From Haloterrigena gelatinilytica (GTDB taxonomy: Archaea; Halobacteriota; Halobacteria; Halobacteriales; Natrialbaceae), in contig NZ_JABUQZ010000001.1 in assembly GCF_013342145.1 (NCBI RefSeq), forward strand, positions 1,178,001 through 1,242,000: DNA of 64,000 bases, read 5' to 3'. Below the pieces are notes generated by a model. It was not told the DNA's origin. It was given only the letters and a program-made list of their open reading frames with translations, and searched no databases. This document shows, piece by piece, positions 1 to 8,548 of this stretch; position 1 is the stretch's first letter, and the number at the start of each line of letters is the position of its first letter. The translations under genes and the position numbers were made by a program.

Positions 1-149
1 CCGAAGCGATCGGCGTCGCCAGCGGCGTGCGATACTTCTCGACGGTGCTCCACGGCGCGGAGGTCGACCGCGAGGCGTTCGTCTCCGAGACCGAGGAGAT
101 CGTCGACCACGTCAGGGATCAACGGGCCGCGGCGCCGAGCGACGACTGA
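1..149 (+). CDS. C-terminal end of an unidentified protein (5' end outside window)
   Basis: An open frame enters from the left edge (codons in phase with position 3) and ends at TGA 147-149, giving about 48 residues with haloarchaeal codon use. The visible tail contains GVRYFSTVLHG followed by an acidic, probably helical stretch and a short AAAPSDD end. I do not recognise the family from so short a piece. A gap with no gene follows up to the convergent lipoprotein gene. Confidence 0.55.
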   Translation, partial: EAIGVASGVRYFSTVLHGAEVDREAFVSETEEIVDHVRDQRAAAPSDD

Positions 150-357
150 ATGGCCGGGACACCGGTCGCGGTATTTATTCACAGTGGTTGGTAATGCGAT
201 TTCGTTATTCAGAGTGAGGTGTGAAAATCGCGGTCAGTAGAGAGGACGCAGGCGTTACGGAAGCGAACGTTCGGGACTCGTCGGACCGAACGCTCTATGC
301 GAGCCAGTTCGAGGGAACCAGTCTCGATGCGAGACTCGATACCCCTCTTTTTCGCAG

Positions 358-1104
358 CTATTCCATCTCGACGGTCCAGTTACCGTCGGCCTCGACATCG
401 ACCCAGCCGACGCCGTCGTGGCTGAACGTCGTCTCGCCTTCATACTCGCCGATCTCGTTGAACACGCCCTCACCGAACATGCCGTCCTCGGGATAGACAC
501 GGACCTGGAAGTTCGACTCGCCGTCGTGCTCTCCGTAGGCACTGTGCCGTCCGTTGAACGCGATCGGGCCGACGACGTCCGGCGTGTCCCCACTGAGGGT
601 CTGCGGGAGATTGTCGGCTTCGGCCTCGGTTGCTCGCGGTTGGCGGACTTCAAGTCGCCAGCTTCCGTCCGCTTCGACGTCCATCGTCTGGGTCCCTCCC
701 TCGATGAGGTCGGCACTGGCGCCCTCGTAGTCACCGATCGCGTTCACGAAGCCGGTACCGTACTCGTCGTCATCGCCCTCATAGATTCGGACCTGGAAGT
801 TCGACTCGCCAGTGTGCTCGGCGTCGACGACGGTTAGTCCGCCCTCGATCTCGACCTCTTCGACCGTAGCGCCGGTCCCCTCGAAAGTCTGCGTCTCCGG
901 TTGGTCAGCGGTCTCGTCGACTTCGCCGTCTCCATCGTTCTCGTCTTCGTCGGGACTCTCGTTTTCAGTACCGTTTTCGTCGCCGTTTTCGTTCCCGTTG
1001 GCAGTGCCGTTTTCCTCACCGTTTTCATCGGTGTCACCAGAACAGCCGGCCAGCGCGGTCGTAAGTGTCATACCACTCGCAAGCAGCAATTTTCGGCGAT
1101 TCAT
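358..1104 (-). CDS. Secreted lipoprotein with two tandem copies of a ~70-residue domain
   Basis: The start at 1104 (MNRRKLLLAS) gives a 248-residue protein with a twin-arginine-like n-region, a hydrophobic core and a lipobox ALAGC with Cys21, so it should be exported and lipid-anchored. An upstream in-frame ATG at 1233 would bury this signal. Residues 22-72 are an Asn/Gly/Glu/Asp linker typical of haloarchaeal surface lipoproteins. Residues 88-153 and 178-248 are internal repeats, both carrying GESNFQVR, a G-F/Y-EG turn and VEADG-W near the end, which suggests two beta-sandwich modules. A TATA-like TCTTATCA lies about 30 bases upstream, consistent with leaderless transcription. No enzymatic motif is visible; a ligand or surface-interaction role is only a guess. 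Confidence 0.8.
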   Translation of the reverse strand: MNRRKLLLASGMTLTTALAGCSGDTDENGEENGTANGNENGDENGTENESPDEDENDGDGEVDETADQPETQTFEGTGATVEEVEIEGGLTVVDAEHTGESNFQVRIYEGDDDEYGTGFVNAIGDYEGASADLIEGGTQTMDVEADGSWRLEVRQPRATEAEADNLPQTLSGDTPDVVGPIAFNGRHSAYGEHDGESNFQVRVYPEDGMFGEGVFNEIGEYEGETTFSHDGVGWVDVEADGNWTVEME

Positions 1105-1477
1105 ATCAATTACCTTGAACGGTTTTGTGATAAGACTGTTGGATATCAGTTTTGTATCCAGCAGTATCGAAGGAGAGTGCGCATTTTCGGAGATACTGAT
1201 AATGGAAGGAGGCCCGTGGGCCCACGGTATCACTCTCGAGCGTTAAGGAGGCTGATGGTCGAAGCGTAGTTTCGGAGTGGTCAATCTGCACACATAATTA
1301 TCGAATTACCAGACTCAATTTCAATTACGATACTTCGTAAAGGAATGTTGGTGCTATTTGCTGTTCAGAACTCTATCGATACGATCGACTCGAGCGACTC
1401 GTCTCCGCCCTGTGCGTGGTGCGAAACCACCCCACACAGCTATGCCGACTGTCGTCGAACGAACACGTGGGATATCC
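1105..1477. other. Divergent intergenic region
   Basis: About 370 bases lie between the divergent lipoprotein gene and the DJ-1/PfpI gene. The left part carries the AT-rich promoter of the lipoprotein gene. I see no convincing gene or long repeat in it; open frames crossing it are short and compositionally random. Confidence 0.5.
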
Positions 1478-2074
1478 ATGTCACAACAGATCCTGCTCCT
1501 CGCGGGCGACTTCGTCGAGGACTACGAGGTAATGGTCCCGTTCCAGGCGCTCCAGATGGTCGGCCACGACGTCCACGCCGTCTGTCCCGAGAAGGAGGCA
1601 GGCGACGCCTGTCCGACGGCGATCCACGACTTCGAGGGCGACCAGACCTACACCGAGAAGCCGGGCCACAACTTCGAGCTGAACCGCGACTTCGACGCCG
1701 TCGACCCCGCCGAGTACGACGCGCTGGTCGTCCCCGGCGGTCGCGCGCCCGAGTACCTCCGGACCTACGACGAGGTCCTCGAGCTCACCCGCCACTTCTT
1801 CGAGGAAGAGAAACCCGTCGCGGCGCTCTGTCACGGCGTCCAGCTCCTCGCCGCCGCGGACGTCCTCGAGGGCCGGACCTGCACCGGCTATCCGGCGCTC
1901 GAGGCCGACGTGACGATCGCCGGCGGCGAGTGGGAAGACGGCGTCACGCGCGACGGCACCCTCGTGACGGGACAGGCGTGGCCGGACCACCCCGAGTGGC
2001 TCGCTGAATTCCTCGACGTGCTCGGCACCGAGATCGATCACGCGGACGCCGCGCCGGCCGCCGCGGACGACTGA
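1478..2074 (+). CDS. DJ-1/PfpI family protein (glutamine amidotransferase-like)
   Basis: A 198-residue protein, normal length for a single-domain DJ-1/PfpI member. The start [17 protein letters not shown] matches the family beta1 strand; an upstream ATG at 1358 would add an unrelated Arg-rich tail. The nucleophile elbow AALCHG places the catalytic Cys at about residue 118, and acidic residues in DFVEDYE supply the family Glu. [12 protein letters not shown] is the loop before the elbow, and TGYPALE and [11 protein letters not shown] follow as in PfpI-like proteins. Family members act as glyoxalase/deglycase, chaperone or protease-like stress proteins; the exact reaction cannot be decided here. 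A paralog lies at 35829-36398. Confidence 0.88.
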   Translation: MSQQILLLAGDFVEDYEVMVPFQALQMVGHDVHAVCPEKEAGDACPTAIHDFEGDQTYTEKPGHNFELNRDFDAVDPAEYDALVVPGGRAPEYLRTYDEVLELTRHFFEEEKPVAALCHGVQLLAAADVLEGRTCTGYPALEADVTIAGGEWEDGVTRDGTLVTGQAWPDHPEWLAEFLDVLGTEIDHADAAPAAADD

Positions 2075-2212
2075 CGACGTCTCGTACTCGCGAGCGCAGA
2101 CTGACGACGGCTCGGCGCGCACGAGCGACGGTCCCGTCGTACGACGGCCGGTGACGGTCCCTCGCCGACTCGAGTCGGCGCGCTTTTTTCGACCGCCTCG
2201 CGAGGGAGTAGT

Positions 2213-2968
2213 ATGACCGCCGCGACAGTCGACGACCTGCTGACGCGCGAGCTCCGGGACGACCACACGTCGCTGGTCGACGCGACGGGCCGGGAGTTCG
2301 ACCACCACTGGCTGTGTACGACCGCGTGGAAGGCCGGGAACTTCCTGCGACACGCGGGCGTTCGCGAGGGCGTCACCGTCGGCGTCGTCGGGGAGGCCCC
2401 GCTCCCGCTGCTCGCCTTTTTCGGGACGACGCTGCTCGAGGGGACGACGCGGTTCGATCCGCCCGCGGACCTCGCCGACGCCGAGGACTTCCGGGCGCTC
2501 GTGGCGCCGGTTCGGGACCTCGAGTCCGACGTCTACGACCTGCCGCCGGGCGCCCAGCGCGTCGGCTACGGCGCGAAGCCCGACGAGCCCGACGTCCACC
2601 ACTTCGACGCCGGCGTCTGGAGCGAGAACCCCGCGTTCCCGCCCTTAGATATCGATCCCGAGACCGCGCTGCTGACCGACGGCGATCGGACGGTGAGCCA
2701 CGCTGACGTCCTCGAGGCCGCTCGCGAAGTCGTCGACGACTACGGCCTCGAGGCGGGCGACCGCGTAGTCGTCCGGGCGCCGCTCTCCGATCCCCGAACC
2801 GTCGCGGCGGGCGTGCTCGCGCCGCTGCTGGCCGACGGCGCCATCGTCCTCACCGGCGATACCGACGAGACGGCGGTCGAGCGCGGCGCGTACGCCGTCT
2901 CGGACTCGAGTGACGACGGGGCTGTGCCCGAACCGACGCGGATCGACCTCGACGACGTCGGGCTCTGA
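2213..2968 (+). CDS. Short acyl-CoA synthetase-like (AMP-binding-like) protein
   Basis: 251 residues beginning MTAATVDDLLTRELRDD. The N-terminal half resembles the opening segment of AMP-forming acyl-CoA synthetases (D-ATGREFDHHWLCTTAWKAGNFLRHAGVREG-type adenylate-ligase start, quoted loosely), and a second unit around residues 150-215 (TALLTDGDRTVSHADVLEA) again looks like an adenylate-enzyme start followed by GLEAGDRVVV. The P-loop-like STG/TGTPKG motif and C-terminal catalytic Lys domain are absent, and the length is about half that of an active ligase. It is probably a catalytically inactive, specialised relative and not a random truncation, because codon use is intact throughout. Its role is unknown. 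Confidence 0.65.
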   Translation: MTAATVDDLLTRELRDDHTSLVDATGREFDHHWLCTTAWKAGNFLRHAGVREGVTVGVVGEAPLPLLAFFGTTLLEGTTRFDPPADLADAEDFRALVAPVRDLESDVYDLPPGAQRVGYGAKPDEPDVHHFDAGVWSENPAFPPLDIDPETALLTDGDRTVSHADVLEAAREVVDDYGLEAGDRVVVRAPLSDPRTVAAGVLAPLLADGAIVLTGDTDETAVERGAYAVSDSSDDGAVPEPTRIDLDDVGL

Positions 2969-3071
2969 CTCGTCACCTTCGAGTAGCGCGGTGGGTCGAT
3001 CTGCGAAAAAGGGTCGCGCACGAACGAACAGCGAGCGGAACGGTACGGCAACCGTCGTGATCGACGGCTCG

Positions 3072-4499
3072 TCAGTCCGCGCTCTCGCTCGGTTGCGGTC
3101 GGTTTTCGGAGACGGAACGGCGGGCCACGAGGACGAGCGGGACCACCGTCAGCAGCGTCGCCACCAACAACGGCCCCGTTCCCGTCGAGAGGCCGATCAC
3201 GGCCGCGACGTCGGCGTAGAACGTAAAGAGGAGGAACGCCGGGAAGACGGTCCCGATGGCGTACCGCCACGGGATCACCAGCGGGCGCGAGACCGGTCCC
3301 GCGCCTTCGAGGTACTCTTCGATCGCGGCCGGGCCGAGCACCCAGGCCGTGTACACCATAAACCCGGTCAGACCGAGCACCAGGAGGAGATCGACGAGCT
3401 GGTCCGCGAACAGCGTAAACACCGCGGGGCTGAACGCGTTCACGCCGCCGGTGAGTGCGACCAGCGCGAATAGCCCCCAGGTCGCCGTCGACCGCTCGAG
3501 ATCGAACTCGTCGACCAGAAACGAGACCGGGATCTCGAGCATGCTGATCAGGCTCGTGAGGGCGGCGAGGAGCACGACGAGGAAGAAGACCGCGCCGAGG
3601 AGTCGCCCGCCGGGTAGGTTCGCGAACGCGCCGGCGATCCCGACGAACAGGGCGCCGGGGCCGCCCTCGGTCGGTCCCGGCGCGAACGAGAACAGCAGCG
3701 GGAAGACCACGAGTCCGGCCAGGATGCCGATGCCGAGGTTGAACACGGCGATGGCCGAGGCGTCGAGGGGCAGCGAGCGGTCGTCGTCGACGTAGGAGGC
3801 GTAGGTGATCATCGTTCCGCTACCGATCGAGAGGGTGAACAGCGCCTGGCCGGCGGCCGATCCCAGCACCGAGAGGAAGTTCTCCGCGAGGTAGGCGCCG
3901 TCGAACTCGAGGTAGAACTCGTATCCCTGTGCAGCGCCGGGCTGCCGGGCCGCCCAGACCGCGAGTCCGATGAGCAACAGGACGACGCCGGGCATCATCA
4001 CCTTCGTCGTCGCCTCGATGCCGCGTCTGATCCCCGCGGCGACGATCAGCGACGTGGCCGCGAGAACGGCGAGTTGGTAGCCGAACGCTTCGGCACCGTA
4101 GCTGATCGACGCGAAGTGGGTTTCGGGAGCCGCGAAGTAGGCGCCCGTCGCGCTCTCGAGGAAGTACCGAAGGATCCACCCGCCGACGACGCTGTAGAAC
4201 GACATCAGCATGATCGAGGTGACGACGCAGAGCACGCCCAGCGCCGTCCAGAAACGCGACCCGGCGAGCGATTTGAACGCTCCGACCGGGTTCCGATTCG
4301 CCCGTCGTCCGATCACGAACGCGGCCAGCAATCCCGGCACCCCGACGACGAGGACGATAAGCAGATACAACAGCAGAAAGGCGCTCCCGCCGTTTTCCGC
4401 GGTCATCCACGGGAACCGCCAGATGTTCCCCAAGCCGATTGCGCTTCCGACCGCGGCCAGAATGAATCCGGCGCGACTCGCCCAAGTCTCACGTGCCAT
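3072..4499 (-). CDS. Sodium-dependent transporter of the NSS (neurotransmitter:sodium symporter) family
   Basis: A 475-residue, very hydrophobic protein with 11-12 predicted membrane spans. TM1 contains AAVGSAIGLGNIWRFP, the hallmark unwound helix that binds the two Na+ ions and the substrate in LeuT-fold NSS carriers. A GSGTMITYASY stretch in the middle corresponds to TM6, where the second substrate-binding break lies. The length agrees with prokaryotic NSS members (LeuT/MhsT/TnaT), which import amino acids with sodium. The substrate cannot be deduced. The gene stands alone and is convergent with the AMP-binding-like gene. Confidence 0.93.
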   Translation of the reverse strand: MARETWASRAGFILAAVGSAIGLGNIWRFPWMTAENGGSAFLLLYLLIVLVVGVPGLLAAFVIGRRANRNPVGAFKSLAGSRFWTALGVLCVVTSIMLMSFYSVVGGWILRYFLESATGAYFAAPETHFASISYGAEAFGYQLAVLAATSLIVAAGIRRGIEATTKVMMPGVVLLLIGLAVWAARQPGAAQGYEFYLEFDGAYLAENFLSVLGSAAGQALFTLSIGSGTMITYASYVDDDRSLPLDASAIAVFNLGIGILAGLVVFPLLFSFAPGPTEGGPGALFVGIAGAFANLPGGRLLGAVFFLVVLLAALTSLISMLEIPVSFLVDEFDLERSTATWGLFALVALTGGVNAFSPAVFTLFADQLVDLLLVLGLTGFMVYTAWVLGPAAIEEYLEGAGPVSRPLVIPWRYAIGTVFPAFLLFTFYADVAAVIGLSTGTGPLLVATLLTVVPLVLVARRSVSENRPQPSESAD

Positions 4500-4660
4500 G
4501 CTGTCTCAGCGAACCAACTCGGCGCGCATAAGGATTATCGTTGACGTAGTGTGAATAATCGCACTAGTTTACCGGGACTCGAATACGCGCCGTGACGGCC
4601 GAACGGCGGTTATTTCAACGGGTATACCTGACTAACGGGTGTGTTCAGAGACGGGTTCGT

Positions 4661-4692
4661 GATTAATATCCACCACGGCGTTCAGGCCGTGG
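4661..4692 (-). mobile_element. Solo right-end-like hairpin of an IS200/IS605 (IS1341) type element
   Basis: Read on the minus strand, a perfect 7-bp stem CCACGGC / GCCGTGG with a six-base loop is followed by TGGATATTAATC. The same architecture (stem, then GTGGATNTNAA) occurs at 14396-14442 on the plus strand. Stem-loops of this sort followed by GTGGAT(G/A)T form the right ends of haloarchaeal IS200/IS605-group elements and the 3' part of TnpB-associated RNAs. No tnpA or tnpB is nearby. It starts four bases after the stop codon of the FAD-Rieske gene and may now serve as its terminator. Confidence 0.45.
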
Positions 4693-4695
4693 AAC

Positions 4696-6276
4696 TCACA
4701 GCTTCCGATACGGCAGTCCCTCGAGCGCGGGCCCGGAGAGCACGTTCCCCTCGTGGGTGAACCGCGAGCCGTGACAGGGGCAGTCCCACGTCCGCTCGGC
4801 GTCGTTCCACCGGACGAGACAGCCCATGTGCGGACAGACCGCGGAGACGGCGTGGACCGAGCCCTCCTCGTCGCGGTAGACGCCCATCGGGCGGCCGGTC
4901 CGCCGAACGATCCCGCCCTCGCCGGGGTCGGGAATATCGCTCCCGTCGGCGCCCAGCGAGGCGAGGAAGGACTTGATGCGGTCGCCGACGAAACTGCCGC
5001 CGACTTTCGCGTTCTCCTCGAGGAAGCTCTTGGCCGACGCCTTCGGGGTGAACCGCTGGGGGTCGAACACGTCGGCCCAGGGGTTCGCGCCGTCGACGAT
5101 CAGGTCGGCGAGGATCATCCCCGCGGCGGTGCCGCCGGACATCCCCCACCCCTTGAACCCGGTACCGACGTAGACGTGCTCGGCCAGCGGATCGATCTGT
5201 CCGATGAACGGAACCTTGTCGACCGGCGAGTAGTCCATCGTCGACCACCGGTACTCGATCGATTCGACGCTGAAGTGTTCGCGGGCGAACCGCTCGCAGC
5301 GTCGATATCGTTCGGAGGTCGGCGGCCCGCTGACGCTCGGCTTGTGGCTCTGACCGCCGACGAGGACGAGCTCTTCGGGCTCGTCGGTGTCGTCGGCCGG
5401 TTCGGCCGGCTGCGTTCGAATCGTGGCCGGCGGCGAGGCCGTGTTGTAGTACATCCCCTCGGGCGGCTCCTCGTCGACGCGGACCGCCAGCAGGTAGGCC
5501 CGGTGGGGGTGCATCCGCGAGAAGTAGCCCGCCCGATCGAGAACGGGGAAGTGCGTGGCCACGACGACGTCGTCGGCGACGACCGCGCCGCGTTCGGTCT
5601 CGACGCGACAGGGCTCGCCGGGATCGATATCGACCGCGCGGGTCTCCTCGAAGACGGCGCTGTCGCCGTCGTCCTCGTGGATTTGCTCGGCGATCGCGAG
5701 CAGATACTTCCGCGGGTGGAACTCCGCCTGCTCGTCGAACCGAACCGCCCCGTTGGTCTCGAACGGGAGGGGCGTCTCTTCGACGTACTCGGCCGGGAGC
5801 CCGAGCCGCTGGGCCGTCTCCACCTCCTCGCTGACCGTCGAGATCTCGTCGGACGACGCCGCGTACGTGTAGGCCGGCGTCCGCCGGAAGTCGCAGTCGA
5901 TACCGTGTTCCTCGACGCGACGTTCGACGGCGTCGATCGCCGCCTCGTTCGCCCGGGCGTACTGTCCGGCTCGCTTCCGTCCGAATTTGGAGACGAGCGT
6001 ATCGTAGATCAGCCCGTGCTGGGAGGTCAGTTTAGCCGTCGTGTGACCGGTCGTGCTCTCGACGATGCGGTCCGACTCGAGGACGACGACCGTCTTTCCG
6101 GCCTCCTGTAACTCGATCGCGGCGGTCAGTCCGGTGATGCCGCCGCCGACGACGGCGACGTCCACCTCGAGGTCGCCCTCGAGGGGGTCGTAGTCGGTGG
6201 TCGGCGTCGTGGCCAGCCACAGCGACCGCGGGCGCGGGGAGGGGGGTTCGGAATCGGGTGCGAAATCGTCTGCCAT
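4696..6276 (-). CDS. FAD-dependent oxidoreductase with C-terminal Rieske [2Fe-2S] domain
   Basis: 526 residues from MADDFAPDSE (an ATG three codons upstream at 6285 is an alternative). An N-terminal Rossmann motif VVGGGITGLTAA binds FAD in a DAO/GlyOx fold spanning about residues 35-420; GTGFKGWGMSGGTAAG is the C-terminal FAD-contact segment. The last ~80 residues are a Rieske domain with CPHMGC and CPCHGS, the C-x-H ... C-x2-H cluster ligands. This architecture is widespread in halophiles and bacilli as a FAD-dependent amine/amino-acid-type dehydrogenase passing electrons to the iron-sulfur cluster; the substrate is unknown. Cytoplasmic, no signal peptide. Confidence 0.9.
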   Translation of the reverse strand: MADDFAPDSEPPSPRPRSLWLATTPTTDYDPLEGDLEVDVAVVGGGITGLTAAIELQEAGKTVVVLESDRIVESTTGHTTAKLTSQHGLIYDTLVSKFGRKRAGQYARANEAAIDAVERRVEEHGIDCDFRRTPAYTYAASSDEISTVSEEVETAQRLGLPAEYVEETPLPFETNGAVRFDEQAEFHPRKYLLAIAEQIHEDDGDSAVFEETRAVDIDPGEPCRVETERGAVVADDVVVATHFPVLDRAGYFSRMHPHRAYLLAVRVDEEPPEGMYYNTASPPATIRTQPAEPADDTDEPEELVLVGGQSHKPSVSGPPTSERYRRCERFAREHFSVESIEYRWSTMDYSPVDKVPFIGQIDPLAEHVYVGTGFKGWGMSGGTAAGMILADLIVDGANPWADVFDPQRFTPKASAKSFLEENAKVGGSFVGDRIKSFLASLGADGSDIPDPGEGGIVRRTGRPMGVYRDEEGSVHAVSAVCPHMGCLVRWNDAERTWDCPCHGSRFTHEGNVLSGPALEGLPYRKL

Positions 6277-6353
6277 GGGAATCAACGGCTCGTGCTATCC
6301 ACAGCCGGCACAAAAGGCCCCGAGGGTGAAATCGCCGGTCTGCGACGACGCGG

Positions 6354-6881
6354 CTACGATCCGGTCACGTCGTCCCAGAGCGATTTCAGCCCCGAATCGT
6401 CGTCGGCGAGTCCCTCGAGCTTCCGGAGGGTCTTCTCCTCTTGGGCGAGGTTGCGCTCGAGCGGTTCGGTGACGGCGGCCCCGAGGTCGCCCCGCTCCGC
6501 GAGTTCGAGCAGTCCCTCGTAGCTGGTGATCTCGAGCCGCTCGGTTCGGATCGCCGCGTTGCGGTAGTAAACGTTCCGGAGGGCGTCGTCCGCGACTCCG
6601 GCGTCGATCCCCTCTCGCTCGGCCAACAGGCCGTCGACGATCCGGTTGGGTCGTCGGTTCGGCTCCCGGCCGAGCGCCGCGAACGCCGCCTCGACGTTCT
6701 CGACCTGTCGCTCCGTCTCCCTGCGGTGGATCGCGAACCCCTTGCTGAGATTGTCGTTGGTCGCCAACTGCGACATGTCGTCCAAGGCGTCGACCAGCCG
6801 CACCTCCATGTCGTAGACGGCCTCGAGTTCGTAGGCGAACAGGGCTTCGACGTCGCGGATCTCTGACTGACGGTCGCTCAC
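6354..6881 (-). CDS. YciE/DUF892-type ferritin-like protein
   Basis: 175 residues, mostly helical. Motifs typical of the DUF892 (YciE-like) ferritin-like family are visible: an early LFAYELEAVYDMEVRLVDAL helix, HRRETERQVENVEAAFAALG, then an RTERLEITSYEGLLELAE helix and a final EEKTLRKLEGL helix, giving the repeated E...E..H arrangement of a four-helix di-iron bundle. Members are associated with stress responses; enzymatic activity is not established. It is close kin of the protein at 12974-13501. The neighbouring FAD-Rieske gene runs the same way 78 bases downstream. Confidence 0.85.
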   Translation of the reverse strand: MSDRQSEIRDVEALFAYELEAVYDMEVRLVDALDDMSQLATNDNLSKGFAIHRRETERQVENVEAAFAALGREPNRRPNRIVDGLLAEREGIDAGVADDALRNVYYRNAAIRTERLEITSYEGLLELAERGDLGAAVTEPLERNLAQEEKTLRKLEGLADDDSGLKSLWDDVTGS

Positions 6882-7013
6882 GGTGGGTTCGACCCTCGCT
6901 TCGCCGAGCAGTCACAAAGCCGTTTTTCCGCCCCACCGGACGGTCTCGAGGCGGTGAACGTCCTCGAGCGGAGCGCGCTCGGTCGTCCTCGCTGAGGTCG
7001 GTCGACCCGTCCG

Positions 7014-7946
7014 TCAGCGTCGCTCCCCCAGCGGGCGCTCACCGGCTTCGGGGTAATCGACGCGGTCTACGCGGTGATTTCTCGCGAACCACCATTTGAG
7101 GATTCGATTTCCCGGGGCCGAGGTGGCGACGCGAACGCCGGCGGCGAGCAGCGGCGCGCGCCACCGCTCCGGAACCACGCTCGCGACGATCCCTCCGACT
7201 TTCCCCGTCCAACCGACCGTGTATCGGCGCTTCGGCGTATCGCTGTTCGCCGCCTCGAGTATCGTCTCGGCGACCGCTTCGGGAGACGCGATGCCGAGCC
7301 CGCCCGCCTTGACGGTGTGGAGCAGTTCGTGCAACTCGTAGAGGTCGGTGTAGGCCGTCCCGTGATCGACGTCGACGAGTTCCTCGCGGATCCGATCGTA
7401 GAGGGGCGTCGCCGCGACCGTCGGTTCGACGACCACCACGTCGATACCGAGGTCTCGTACCTCCTGACGGAGGGTCAAACTGACGGCGTCGAGCGCCGCC
7501 TTCGAGCCGTTGTAGGCCCCCATGCCCGCGATCGGCAACCGCGCCGTGATGCTCGTGACGTTGACGATCGTCCCGGACCGCTGCCGGCGCATGTGCGGGA
7601 GCGCGGCGCGCACCAGCCGCTGTGGACCGAAGGTGTTCACGTCGTACTGCTCGCGGACCTTGTCGATGGGGACGTCCTCGATGGGGCCCAGTTGCCCGAA
7701 GCCGGCGTTGTTGACGAGACAGTCGATCCGACCCCGTTCCTCGACGATGCGGTCGACCGCTCGATCGACGTCCGCGTCCGACGTGACGTCGAGGCCCATC
7801 GTGGTCGCGCCGGCCGCCTCGAGGTCGGTCAGCGACTCGGTATCGCGGGCCGTCGCGTAGACGTCCCAGCCGTCCCGGAGGAACGCCCGAGCGGTCGCGC
7901 GTCCGATACCTGAGGAACAACCGGTGATGAGGACCGTGTCGGCCAT
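7014..7946 (-). CDS. Short-chain dehydrogenase/reductase (SDR)
   Basis: 310 residues starting MADTVLITGCSSGIG, the classical TGxxxGxG cofactor motif at residues 8-15. CLVNNAGFGQLGP is the NNAG motif, the catalytic Ser lies in VTSITARLP, and the YNGSK stretch provides the YxxxK pair. The C-terminal part after about residue 190 is long (TVKAGGLGIASPEAVAETI and a hydrophobic KVGGIVASVVPERWRAPLL region), resembling SDRs of the retinol-dehydrogenase/DltE-like type. The frame is open far upstream to 8681 but that extension is non-coding in composition. The NAD(P)-dependent substrate is unknown. Confidence 0.9.
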   Translation of the reverse strand: MADTVLITGCSSGIGRATARAFLRDGWDVYATARDTESLTDLEAAGATTMGLDVTSDADVDRAVDRIVEERGRIDCLVNNAGFGQLGPIEDVPIDKVREQYDVNTFGPQRLVRAALPHMRRQRSGTIVNVTSITARLPIAGMGAYNGSKAALDAVSLTLRQEVRDLGIDVVVVEPTVAATPLYDRIREELVDVDHGTAYTDLYELHELLHTVKAGGLGIASPEAVAETILEAANSDTPKRRYTVGWTGKVGGIVASVVPERWRAPLLAAGVRVATSAPGNRILKWWFARNHRVDRVDYPEAGERPLGERR

Positions 7947-8544
7947 GCGGTGATACACGCGCTCACGGGGGATAGTACCCGGGCGGGACTGTGCCGACGT
8001 CGACGACTCCCCGGGATCGGCTCGCGGTCGCGCTCGGCCGTACCGCGAAGTCGAGCCGTCGACCACAGCCGAACTCGAGCGCGTTCCGAATCCCCGCGGC
8101 GATGCGCTCCTCGTCGGAGAGGTCGGGGACCAGTTCCTCGTCGACCGACTCGTCCTCGGACAGCACCTGTACGGATCGGATGGTGAACTCGGCAACCGCC
8201 TCCGCAGGGACTCGGTTCGGAGCCGTCCGGCCGTCGACGCCGCTCCGAGCGGTTCTCGACCGCGGGATGGCAGGCGGCAGGCTTTACTCCTCCCTGCGAG
8301 TGCGTGCGTCCATGGACGAATGGCGACTGTTCGGGGGGTTCGATCGCGGCCGCCGAGGTCGGGATCGGTCGCCCGTCGCGGTCCCGAGGGAAAGCGGTCG
8401 CGCGGCCGAGCAGACGCGTCGCGATCGAGGTGATCGACGGCTCGGCGTCGGAACGGAGTCTGCGGGGACGCGACCGGACGGAGTGCCGTCGGTGACGTGG
8501 ACGGAGACGGGAACGGAAGCGGAGACGGAAACGGAGGTGATTCC
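7947..8544. other. Long intergenic region with a possible gene remnant
   Basis: About 600 bases between the SDR gene and the exchanger gene. On the minus strand, positions 8085-8214 translate to a segment (VQVLSEDE ... LVPDLSDEER) that looks like the N-terminal region of a pyruvate/branched-chain dehydrogenase E1-alpha, after which similarity stops. On the plus strand an 8311-8548 open frame precedes the exchanger. Nothing else convincing is present. Confidence 0.35.
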
Positions 8545-8548
8545 GTGA
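8311..8548 (+). CDS. Possible small protein translationally coupled to the exchanger gene
   Basis: An ATG at 8311 (MDEWRLFGGFDRG) opens a 78-residue frame whose stop TGA overlaps the GTG start of the exchanger gene by four bases (GTGA), and its last codons contain that gene's Shine-Dalgarno sequence. The protein is Arg-, Thr- and Glu-rich with no recognisable domain, and its composition is poor compared with neighbours. Overlap and coupling are the only support, so this is a tentative call. Confidence 0.25.
8533..8540 (+). promoter_or_regulatory. Strong Shine-Dalgarno site of the exchanger gene
   Basis: The sequence around 8533-8540 reads GGAGGTGA, complementary to the 3' end of archaeal 16S rRNA, and lies just upstream of GTG 8545. 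Strong sites like this are the exception in haloarchaea, where many genes are leaderless, so it decides this start. Confidence 0.6.

Noticed and set aside
2038-2376. Minus-strand ORF spanning the DJ-1/AMP-ligase-like junction
   Set aside because: Ser/Arg-rich antisense frame; both plus-strand genes have clear coding character.
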